Positions 1-5,160 of a DNA stretch of 5,160 nucleotides are shown one piece after another. The notes under the pieces are model-generated. The model worked only from the letters and a program-made list of their open reading frames with translations. It did not search any database and had not been told where the DNA came from. Every line of letters begins with the position of its first letter. The first letter of the stretch is position 1. This DNA comes from an uncultured Bacteriovorax sp. (lineage in GTDB: Bacteria; Bdellovibrionota; Bacteriovoracia; Bacteriovoracales; Bacteriovoracaceae): positions 1 to 5,160 of the forward strand of contig CALUDF010000242.1 in the NCBI GenBank assembly GCA_943914745.1. Reading direction: 5' to 3'. Position numbers and translations under genes: made by a program.

Positions 1-1
1 G

Positions 2-1021
2 CTTAGTTTCTCTCCAGGTTTTTACTATGGGAAAATCGATGGAATTGTCAGTGAGAAAAATGGCAAGAAAGTCGAAGGTCTCATCTATACGGTGACGGAG
101 ACTCCAAAAAAACTCATGGAAGCCGAGCCAGACAGCATTTATAAAAAAATCTTAAATCTTTGTGAAAAAGCACAAGAGGCCGGATCAAAAATCATGGGAC
201 TTGGTGCCTACACCAAGATTGTTGGTGACGCTGGAGTGACGATTGATCGCTTAAGTCCGATTCCAGTCACCACTGGAAACTCTCTTTCGGCCGCTTCCAC
301 TTTGTGGGCGGCCAAGCTCGCCGTTGAGAAATTAGACTTCGTTGAAAAAAAAGGGCCACTCTTTAAAGGTGTCGTCATGGTAGTGGGGGCGACTGGAAGT
401 ATTGGTGCCGTCTCGGCAAAAATACTGGCCCTGACCTGGGAGAAAATCATCATCGTGGCCCCTCGCGCTTACAAGTTGATGGAGCTTCGTGAGGAGATTT
501 TAAGAATTAATCCCACGACAAAAGTTGAAATCTCAACAGATGCTGATAATTTCTCCTCAGAATGTGACTTGATTATCACCACGACTTCAGGACAGGGAAA
601 AACTGTTTTGGATATTATGAAAGTCAAACCAGGTTGTGTGATCTGTGATGTCTCAAGACCCTTCGACATCAAAGAAGAAGAGGCCATCAGAAGACCTGAT
701 GTTTTAGTGATTGCCAGTGGTGAAGTGACTTTGCCAGGAAATGTGGACATCTCGATTGACTTAGGACTTGAAGGAAATATTGTCTATGCTTGCCTGGCCG
801 AGACAGCGCTCCTCGCGATGGATGGAAAGTTTGAATCTTTCACACTTTCTCGAAATATTAATTATGAAAAAGTCATTGAGATTGACCGCATGGCCCGTGA
901 GCACGGGGTAAAACTCTCACAAGTCATGGGACATAACGGATTTATCACCGATGCAGAGTTTGAGCTTTGCCGTGAGCATGCTTTAAGAGAAATGAAAAAA
1001 GGGAAAAGAAACAAAAAATGA
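2..1021 (+). CDS. Acyl-ACP reductase (AAR)-like NAD(P)-dependent oxidoreductase, 5'-truncated by window edge
   Basis: The frame is open from base 2 to the TGA at 1019-1021, giving 339 visible residues with the N-terminus outside the window. A GTG at 92 could look like a start, but the 30 codons before it also match the family, so it is internal. Numbering residues from that GTG: a helix plus the segment GLGAYTKIV (36-44) and TTGNS (60-64) correspond to the ALGGFSSIV and TTGN stretches of cyanobacterial long-chain acyl-ACP reductase. The Rossmann nucleotide motif GATGSIG is at 99-105. The segment VYACLAETALLAMDG (231-245) matches the AAR active-site region, with Cys234 (bases 791-793) where AAR forms its acyl-thioester intermediate. 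Known AARs reduce fatty acyl-ACP to fatty aldehyde with NADPH. A tail of about 35 residues beyond the usual AAR end finishes in a basic KKGKRNKK. Family assignment is from remembered motifs; the true substrate is inferred. An older generic label would be shikimate-dehydrogenase-like or SDR-like dehydrogenase. Confidence 0.8.
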   Translation, partial: LSFSPGFYYGKIDGIVSEKNGKKVEGLIYTVTETPKKLMEAEPDSIYKKILNLCEKAQEAGSKIMGLGAYTKIVGDAGVTIDRLSPIPVTTGNSLSAASTLWAAKLAVEKLDFVEKKGPLFKGVVMVVGATGSIGAVSAKILALTWEKIIIVAPRAYKLMELREEILRINPTTKVEISTDADNFSSECDLIITTTSGQGKTVLDIMKVKPGCVICDVSRPFDIKEEEAIRRPDVLVIASGEVTLPGNVDISIDLGLEGNIVYACLAETALLAMDGKFESFTLSRNINYEKVIEIDRMAREHGVKLSQVMGHNGFITDAEFELCREHALREMKKGKRNKK

Positions 1022-1035
1022 GAGATAAGAAATGA
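1018..1035 (+). promoter_or_regulatory. Gene 1 / gene 2 junction with double ATGA overlap
   Basis: The end of the reductase gene reads ATGA (ATG at 1018, TGA stop at 1019-1021). That ATG opens a five-codon frame, MRDKK, whose TGA (1033-1035) overlaps the ATG of the next gene (1032-1034) in a second ATGA. Only a weak purine-rich stretch (GAGATAAG, 1022-1029) precedes the downstream start. The layout suggests translational coupling, with ribosomes re-initiating rather than binding a strong Shine-Dalgarno. Chance is a real alternative in such A-rich sequence. Confidence 0.3.
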
Positions 1036-2120
1036 GTCAAAAATATTTCAAAGGACTAAACTACACGCTTGGTAACGAAGACACGACTGTTGAAGTCGAG
1101 TTGATAAAAAAAATGAAACCTAAATCCATTTTTTCTATTTGTGGCTCGGGTGGCCGCTCACTTCCTTTAATGCATAAAGAGGCCCAGCTCTTAACGCTTT
1201 CAGATCTCTCAAGAGAGCAACTTCTCTTGGCCGAACTGCGCCTGCATAGCTACCGAGAGCTCGAGTTCGAAAAATTCCTTCTTTTCTGGGGGTATTACCC
1301 TTACTCTGAAAAAAATAACAGCAGCGAGAGAAGAGAGCTTTTCTTGAAATTAAAAATCTCAGCTGAATGCCGCAAATTCTTCACTGAAGTTTTTTCTGAA
1401 ATTCAGTATGAGTCTCTTTTATACCTCGGGAAGTGGGAGAGGACTTTTGCCGTTTTTGCCAAAGTTCTGCAGACTCTTATGGGGTCATCTTTTGACCGCA
1501 TCATGCAGTTTGATAACCTGGAAGAGCAAAAAAAATACTACCGTACTGAGTTTCCCATGAGACGCTGGAAGATGCTTATTCATGTCTTGGGAAATAAAGC
1601 AATGTTTAATGCCCTTTTATACAAAGGGGATTTCATCACTAAGAACTCTCCGCTATCGCATTTCGATTATTACTTTGAAGCTTTTAACAGGCTTTTTACC
1701 CACGATCTTGCCCAGAAGAGCTTTTTTTTACAGCTTTGCTTTTATGGGCGGATCAAGTCGCTTTTGGGAGTGCCCGTGGAGGCGAGTAAAGAAAGTTTTG
1801 AGAGGGTTCATGAGTCAAAGACCCATGTCGAGTATCTTCAAGAAGACTTTGTGAGCTATTTATCTAAAGGGCACAAACAGTACGATTTTCTCTCTCTTAG
1901 TGATGTTCCTTCTTATTTTCAGGGGGAAATCGAAAAAAACTTCATGCAGAAAATTAAACCAGGTCTTCTTCCTGGTGCCATTATCGTAACCAGGTATTAC
2001 CTTCGTAAGTCCGAATGTATTCTGGATGGATACCTTGACATCACCGATTCTCATATTAAATTAATTGAAATGGAAAAAGTTCAGATGTATGACATCAGGA
2101 TCTATCAATATCAACCGTAA
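1032..2120 (+). CDS. DUF3419 / BtaA-like S-adenosylmethionine 3-amino-3-carboxypropyl transferase
   Basis: Complete 362-residue protein. The N-terminal signature YFKGLNYTLGNEDT (5-18) is typical of DUF3419 proteins. It is followed by SIFSICGSGGRSLPLM (32-47), a glycine-rich SAM-binding loop in a Rossmann-like fold, and by SDLSREQLLLAELR (57-70), whose acidic residue is placed to contact SAM. The middle is helical and rich in aromatic and basic residues (about 80-240). A late segment YDFLSLSDVPSYF (284-296) resembles the post-core strand of class I SAM enzymes. BtaA moves the 3-amino-3-carboxypropyl group of SAM onto diacylglycerol in betaine-lipid synthesis. That exact reaction is not proven here, and no BtaB-like methyltransferase is visible nearby. 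There is no signal peptide or clear membrane helix, so it is probably cytoplasmic or membrane-peripheral. It lies 10 bases after the reductase in the same direction, implying co-transcription. The start at 1032 keeps the conserved N-terminal signature. Confidence 0.82.
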   Translation: MSQKYFKGLNYTLGNEDTTVEVELIKKMKPKSIFSICGSGGRSLPLMHKEAQLLTLSDLSREQLLLAELRLHSYRELEFEKFLLFWGYYPYSEKNNSSERRELFLKLKISAECRKFFTEVFSEIQYESLLYLGKWERTFAVFAKVLQTLMGSSFDRIMQFDNLEEQKKYYRTEFPMRRWKMLIHVLGNKAMFNALLYKGDFITKNSPLSHFDYYFEAFNRLFTHDLAQKSFFLQLCFYGRIKSLLGVPVEASKESFERVHESKTHVEYLQEDFVSYLSKGHKQYDFLSLSDVPSYFQGEIEKNFMQKIKPGLLPGAIIVTRYYLRKSECILDGYLDITDSHIKLIEMEKVQMYDIRIYQYQP

Positions 2121-2126
2121 TTTTAA

Positions 2127-2132
2127 AAAGGA
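2127..2132 (+). promoter_or_regulatory. Ribosome binding site of the nitroreductase gene
   Basis: AAAGGA lies five bases before the ATG at 2138, in the 17-base gap after the DUF3419 stop. It supports this start and is clearly stronger than the one before the preceding gene. Confidence 0.65.
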
Positions 2133-2137
2133 TTATC

Positions 2138-2788
2138 ATGAAAAGACTTGAAGCTTCAAAATTCTTAGAGGCAATGGAGTGGCGTTACGCTACTAAGAAA
2201 TTCGACAGGAGTAAAAAAATTGATGACGAGACATGGGCCGCATTGGAAAAAACACTGGTGCTCACACCATCATCATACGGGGCCATGCCATATAAATTCA
2301 TTGTCGTTAAATCTCAAGACATGAAAGACCAACTGACTCCCGCTTCTTATGGACAGACTCAGGTTTCTGATTGTTCTCACCATGTGGTCTTTGTGGCCAA
2401 AGAGAAAATGGACGCGGACCATTTAAGAAAATACATCGAGCAGACGGCCAACGTTCGTGGGGTGAAGACTTCGGACTTGGAAGGGTTTGAAAAAATGATG
2501 GTGACAAACTTAGTTGATCGCATGACTCCAGAACAAAGTTTTAAATGGGCCTCAAACCAGGCCTACATCGCTCTTGGAAATTTCATGACAGCTGCGGCCG
2601 TTTTAGGTGTTGATGCCTGTCCATTTGAAGGGATTAATCCCGCAAAATATGATGAGATCTTGGGTCTTACTGGGACAGGTTGGAAGACAGTGTGTGCATG
2701 TCCAACTGGATACAGGGCCAATGATGATAAGTACGCTTCAGCAAAAAAGGTCCGTTTTGATACAAAAGACCTGGTGATTTATAAATAG
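2138..2788 (+). CDS. NfsB-type nitroreductase family FMN-dependent NAD(P)H oxidoreductase
   Basis: Complete 216-residue flavoenzyme, the usual length for the NfsB/NfnB branch (E. coli NfsB has 217). Near the N-terminus WRYATKKFD (15-23) aligns with the RHSTKAFD of E. coli NfsB, giving Arg16 and Lys20 as FMN contacts. TPSSYGAMPYKFIVV (43-57) matches the second FMN loop. SHHVVFVAK (80-88) is the core strand, and NQAYIALGNFMTAAAVLG (140-157) is the long dimer helix. PFEGIN (162-167) carries the Glu-Gly pair next to the flavin, and KKVRF (203-207) supplies the C-terminal Lys and Arg. The family forms cytosolic homodimers that reduce nitroaromatics, quinones or flavins, and the physiological substrate is usually unknown. 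It closes the three-gene run, 17 bases after the DUF3419 gene and just before a terminator. It may serve the same pathway or be a general reductase that shares the transcript. Two other ORFs over this region are shadows. Confidence 0.92.
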   Translation: MKRLEASKFLEAMEWRYATKKFDRSKKIDDETWAALEKTLVLTPSSYGAMPYKFIVVKSQDMKDQLTPASYGQTQVSDCSHHVVFVAKEKMDADHLRKYIEQTANVRGVKTSDLEGFEKMMVTNLVDRMTPEQSFKWASNQAYIALGNFMTAAAVLGVDACPFEGINPAKYDEILGLTGTGWKTVCACPTGYRANDDKYASAKKVRFDTKDLVIYK

Positions 2789-2801
2789 AGAACCAATTAG
2801 T

Positions 2802-2835
2802 ATGCCACTCAAATCAGGGTGGCATCTTTTCTTTT
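2802..2835 (+). terminator. Rho-independent terminator after the nitroreductase gene
   Basis: ATGCCACTC (2802-2810) pairs with GGGTGGCAT (2817-2825). This makes a nine-base-pair stem with one T-G wobble and a six-base loop, AAATCA. It is followed by CTTTTCTTTT (2826-2835). It begins 13 bases after the TAG stop and separates the three-gene run from the lipoprotein gene. Confidence 0.88.
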
Positions 2836-2844
2836 CACCCCCTG

Positions 2845-2871
2845 CCGCGTTTAGGTCTCTCTAAAGAGCGG
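2845..2871 (+). repeat. Imperfect hairpin in the intergenic region
   Basis: CCGC (2845-2848) pairs with GCGG (2868-2871), and TTTAG (2850-2854) pairs with CTAAA (2861-2865). The two stem parts are separated by a small 1x2 internal loop, and the apical loop is GTCTCT. No T-run follows on either strand, so it is not an obvious second terminator. It could be a protein-binding dyad upstream of the lipoprotein promoter or a chance structure. Confidence 0.35.
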
Positions 2872-2876
2872 AACCC

Positions 2877-2905
2877 TTAGATAATCCATTAAAAACTTAT
2901 AAAAT
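2877..2905 (+). promoter_or_regulatory. Possible promoter for the lipoprotein gene
   Basis: The AT-rich run TATAAAAT (2898-2905) contains a fair -10 element (TATAAA or TAAAAT). The best-spaced -35 candidate, TTAGAT at 2877-2882, matches the consensus poorly. Transcription would start near 2911, leaving a leader of about 55 bases that includes the inverted repeat at 2933-2951. A new promoter is expected here because a strong terminator lies upstream. Confidence 0.3.
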
Positions 2906-2932
2906 TAATCGAGCTTACCGATACGACACTAC

Positions 2933-2951
2933 AATAGGCAAAGGGCCTATT
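2933..2951 (+). repeat. Perfect 7-bp inverted repeat in the lipoprotein leader
   Basis: AATAGGC (2933-2939) and GCCTATT (2945-2951) are exact reverse complements around AAAGG (2940-2944). The repeat ends four bases before the Shine-Dalgarno sequence at 2956-2960. As RNA it would form a small hairpin next to the ribosome site, and as DNA it could be an operator. No T-tract follows, so it is not a terminator. Confidence 0.45.
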
Positions 2952-2955
2952 GAAC

Positions 2956-2960
2956 AGGTG
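2956..2960 (+). promoter_or_regulatory. Ribosome binding site of the lipoprotein gene
   Basis: AGGTG lies seven bases before the ATG at 2968. This supports the start, which is also required to give a complete signal peptide with two early lysines. Confidence 0.55.
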
Positions 2961-2967
2961 TCAACTT

Positions 2968-5160
2968 ATGAAAAAACACTCTCTCATTTTTTTATTAAGC
3001 GCTCTCCTTTTTTCTTTTGGATGTAGTAAGCCTGCAGGAAAAAGTGAGGCCAAATTTAGAATTGGGTTGAGTGCTCTCTCAGACATTAGCGCTGTCGGTG
3101 CCGGTGGTGCAATGTTGTGGGGGCGTTCGGATAAAGGGGAGAGTTTTGGTTCTGTGATTACACCTTCTTCTGGCCTTGAGTTATCACTGGCCAATGGGCA
3201 ATGGACTTTTTGGAGTGTTGCCTGGGAAGGCGATGGAAGTGGGACGACATTTTCCGGGAATGTGAGATGTGCAAAAAACACAGCGACATTAAACGGAGCG
3301 GACGTTCAGGTTTCAATTAATTTATCCAATTCAAAATGTGACCTGGCCGATTTTACGCCTGCAGTGGCGGTGACCAATGGTCAAAAACAATTTCCTAAAA
3401 TTTCAACTTATGAATGCCAGAAGCTCACTGATCACAATGGGCTAGGTTGTGGCGCAGGTATTTCTGGATCAAAGACAACGAGCCGTCGTTTTGTGCTTGC
3501 TAGCTTTACTAAAACGGCAGCTGGAAGTGTGCAGCTTCTTTCTGATAAACTCGTATCGGCCTGTAAGAAAAATGGTGAGTACTTTGATGTCCAGCACCTG
3601 CCTTTAGGTAATGGCGTCTTTCCTGCTATGACTTTTTTAGATTCCTTCTATTCTAGTGAATCATGTGATGAAGGAGATTCAAAAGGATTTAGAAGGTCTG
3701 CATATGAATATGGTCTTTTAGGGACAGCAAAGCTTGATACCATCAAATTTGTCAATGAAGGGATTTGTAATGCCAAGCTTTTCTCATTGGAGTCTTGCAA
3801 TAAGTTTGGAGGATTGTTTGCCTCATTTTGTACTTTGCCACAGAGCTCTCTTTTAGAGATTTCAAAATCGGCCTGTGAGGAAAATGGGGGAAGTTACACG
3901 ACTTCTGCGAGCATGAAAGTCTTTCAGTTGATCACTTCCATTCCAGATGCTGAGGTTTGCTCAGGGGTAAGGATTAACCCTTCAAGTGTATCACCTCATC
4001 GCTTTTCTTCAGGAGATGGTTCGGCCTCTGCACCCTATACGATTTGCCTTGAGTCTCAGCTTAACTCCATTGGTGAGGATGCCACAAACAGTAGCGACAA
4101 GCATTTCTCGCTTCAAGCTGATCTCGACATGAATAAAACCTCTATTATTGGAGACGGGAAACAACCTCTTCCTAGCTGTTTTAATGATGAGCCTGGTGCT
4201 AACTTTGTCCCTATTGGAGGGTTGTTCAACAGTGACTGTGAAAAGATTGATCCTGTCTTCTTTATGGGGTCATTTAATGGAAATGGTCATACTGTTTCTA
4301 ATATCAGACTCAATGCGGGCGGTACCGACAAAATTGCTTTTTCGCGTTCCGGGGGAAAGATTTCTAATCTTATTTTAAATAACATCGAAGTCGAAGGACA
4401 AAATAATGTTGCGGCCGTTTCGGCCATTGAAGCCTCTTCTATTAAAAATGTCAGCGTCATTAAGGGAAAAATTAGAGGAAATAACTATGTTGCAGGTGTT
4501 GTGGCGAAGTTTAATGCCATGAACGCCTTTGAGAACGTCTACGCAAAAAAGATGAAAGTTGAAAGTAATAATTCGACAGATCCTATCTTGGGCGGACTCA
4601 TCTCTGAGGTCAATAACTCTTCCGTCACCATCAAGCATTCTTCCTTTGAGGGTGTTATCAGTACACGTGCAAGCGGAGAAATTGTCGGAGGGCTTGTTGG
4701 TTCGTCTACAGGCTCTGGCCTAAGTGTTAACGAATCGTTTTCAAATGGAGTCATCTTTACCAGCGGTAAAGGGCAAAGTGGGGGTTACAATTACTCGTAT
4801 GCCGGAGGACTTGTTGGTAAGGCCACAGGAGTCGTCTCTATCGATAATAGTTATTCACAGATGAATATCAATCAATCAAATACTCTAGATGGGACAGATA
4901 AAGCAAAAGTAGGAGGGATTATTGGCTACTCCGAATCGCTCCATTTGACGAATGTCTACTACTACGGCTCTATTATGCTTTCTTGCTATAAGACAGGGAC
5001 AGCGACTTGCAACGTTAATCCGCTGCTGGGTTATGGGACAGTTTTAGGAGCAAATTTTCACGGTACATTTACAACTCCTGAGTGGATTGGTAGCACCCTT
5101 CTCTCTAACACTTCATACTATACTGCTCTGACATCTTTTGAAGACTCATCTATTAAAAGC
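2968..5160 (+). CDS. Large secreted lipoprotein with GLUG-type beta-helix repeats, 3' end beyond the window
   Basis: The frame is open from ATG 2968 to the window end: 731 codons with no stop. Residues 1-19 form a lipoprotein signal peptide: Lys2-Lys3, a hydrophobic core, then FSFGC with Cys19 (bases 3022-3024) as lipidation site. The lipobox is relaxed, with Ser at -3 and Phe at -2. Ser at +2 gives no inner-membrane retention signal by the E. coli rule. Residues about 25-135 look beta-rich, with Cys101 and Cys124 a likely pair. Residues 150-331 are Cys-rich and hold a repeated module. Residues about 348-450 read like the entry to GLUG proteins: GDGSASAPYTI (349-359), QADLDMN (383-389) and GSFNGNGHTVSNIRLN (434-449). 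GGLVG-type motifs follow to 653. The mature part seen here has 16 Cys, fitting an oxidising location. GLUG motifs occur in surface and adhesin-like proteins; adhesion, for example to prey, is inference. Another ORF at 4148-4378 is a shadow of this gene. Confidence 0.88.
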   Translation, partial: MKKHSLIFLLSALLFSFGCSKPAGKSEAKFRIGLSALSDISAVGAGGAMLWGRSDKGESFGSVITPSSGLELSLANGQWTFWSVAWEGDGSGTTFSGNVRCAKNTATLNGADVQVSINLSNSKCDLADFTPAVAVTNGQKQFPKISTYECQKLTDHNGLGCGAGISGSKTTSRRFVLASFTKTAAGSVQLLSDKLVSACKKNGEYFDVQHLPLGNGVFPAMTFLDSFYSSESCDEGDSKGFRRSAYEYGLLGTAKLDTIKFVNEGICNAKLFSLESCNKFGGLFASFCTLPQSSLLEISKSACEENGGSYTTSASMKVFQLITSIPDAEVCSGVRINPSSVSPHRFSSGDGSASAPYTICLESQLNSIGEDATNSSDKHFSLQADLDMNKTSIIGDGKQPLPSCFNDEPGANFVPIGGLFNSDCEKIDPVFFMGSFNGNGHTVSNIRLNAGGTDKIAFSRSGGKISNLILNNIEVEGQNNVAAVSAIEASSIKNVSVIKGKIRGNNYVAGVVAKFNAMNAFENVYAKKMKVESNNSTDPILGGLISEVNNSSVTIKHSSFEGVISTRASGEIVGGLVGSSTGSGLSVNESFSNGVIFTSGKGQSGGYNYSYAGGLVGKATGVVSIDNSYSQMNINQSNTLDGTDKAKVGGIIGYSESLHLTNVYYYGSIMLSCYKTGTATCNVNPLLGYGTVLGANFHGTFTTPEWIGSTLLSNTSYYTALTSFEDSSIKS
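3493..3666 (+). repeat. Cys module, copy 1 (protein-level internal repeat)
   Basis: Residues 176-233 of the lipoprotein: VLASF, a short variable stretch, LLSDKLVSACKKNGEYF, then a variable stretch ending at Cys233. It resembles residues 284-331 in order and spacing of key residues. The similarity is at protein level only. Confidence 0.4.
3817..3960 (+). repeat. Cys module, copy 2 (protein-level internal repeat)
   Basis: Residues 284-331 of the lipoprotein: FASF, a short stretch, LLEISKSACEENGGSY, then a stretch ending at Cys331. It shares the pattern ASF...LL...S-A-C-x-x-N-G-x-(x)-Y...C with copy 1, about 104 residues earlier. It is shorter in the last part. Confidence 0.4.
4408..4926 (+). 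repeat. GLUG-like repeat ladder in the lipoprotein
   Basis: Six related hydrophobic-Gly motifs recur roughly every 27-39 residues. Three are clear: VGGLVG (573-578), AGGLVG (612-617) and VGGIIG (648-653). Three earlier ones are degenerate: VAAVSA (481), VAGVVA (508) and LGGLIS (541). Short Asn/Ser-rich strands separate them. The spacing fits rungs of a right-handed beta-helix, and the canonical copies lie toward the C-terminal side. The ladder probably continues past the window. Confidence 0.75.

Noticed and set aside
92..94. GTG as start codon of the first gene
   Set aside because: The frame is open back to base 2, and the upstream residues match the acyl-ACP-reductase-like family, so the true start lies outside the window.
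343..350. A-run in the first gene (and similar runs near 1529) as frameshift sites
   Set aside because: The frames stay open and conserved on both sides, so there is no sign of a broken or slipped frame; such runs are common in A-rich genomes.
208..750. Minus-strand ORFs of 81 and 93 codons
   Set aside because: They lie wholly inside the reductase gene, have no ribosome site and no recognisable protein character.
1958..1976. Inverted repeat ACCAGG...CCTGGT inside the DUF3419 gene
   Set aside because: It encodes a Pro-Gly-Leu-Leu-Pro-Gly stretch and has no T-run; the symmetry is explained by the repeated Pro-Gly codons.
1582..2054. A + strand and a - strand ORF inside the DUF3419 gene
   Set aside because: They are shadows of a well-supported coding frame with conserved family motifs.
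2961..3281. 106-codon minus-strand ORF over the start of the lipoprotein gene
   Set aside because: It overlaps the signal peptide and N-terminal region of a 731-codon open frame; its sequence looks like reverse-complement noise.
4148..4378. 76-codon + strand ORF with a lipoprotein-like start
   Set aside because: Its hydrophobic start mimics a lipobox, but it is out of frame inside the GLUG lipoprotein, where the main frame carries clear family motifs.
4375..4754. Two minus-strand ORFs over the GLUG repeats
   Set aside because: They are antisense shadows of the repeat region.

Overview
The window looks like chromosomal DNA from a Gram-negative, AT-leaning bacterium. The best guess is a Bdellovibrionota / Bacteriovoracales-type organism (Bacteriovorax, Halobacteriovorax or Peredibacter relatives). 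This rests on the flavour of the genes: a long Cys- and Ser-rich lipoprotein with a relaxed lipobox and GLUG repeats, A-rich codon use, and a non-cyanobacterial acyl-ACP-reductase-like enzyme. The assignment is an inference and no rRNA is present to confirm it. All four genes lie on the + strand; no tRNA, IS element, CRISPR array or integrase is visible.

Left part (1-2835): a compact three-gene run. (1) The 3' part of a gene for an NAD(P)-dependent reductase resembling cyanobacterial long-chain acyl-ACP reductase (AAR), with its Rossmann motif and active-site Cys intact. (2) After 10 bases, a complete DUF3419 / BtaA-like protein, from a family of SAM-using 3-amino-3-carboxypropyl transferases best known for betaine-lipid headgroup synthesis. 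(3) After 17 bases, a complete NfsB-type nitroreductase. A strong Rho-independent terminator follows. Genes 1 and 2 suggest a lipid or fatty-aldehyde pathway: one enzyme reduces an acyl thioester and the other may add an amino acid-derived headgroup. The flavoenzyme may belong to the pathway or may simply be co-transcribed.

Middle (2836-2967): a short intergenic stretch with an imperfect hairpin, an AT-rich possible -10 element, and a perfect 7-bp inverted repeat just before the Shine-Dalgarno sequence of the next gene.

Right part (2968-5160): the first 731 codons of a large secreted lipoprotein that runs off the window. After the lipoprotein signal peptide come a Cys-containing beta-rich region, a twice-repeated Cys module and a C-terminal GLUG-type beta-helix. 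This is probably a surface or adhesin-like protein. It has no stop codon in the window, so an ORF caller that requires a stop would miss it.
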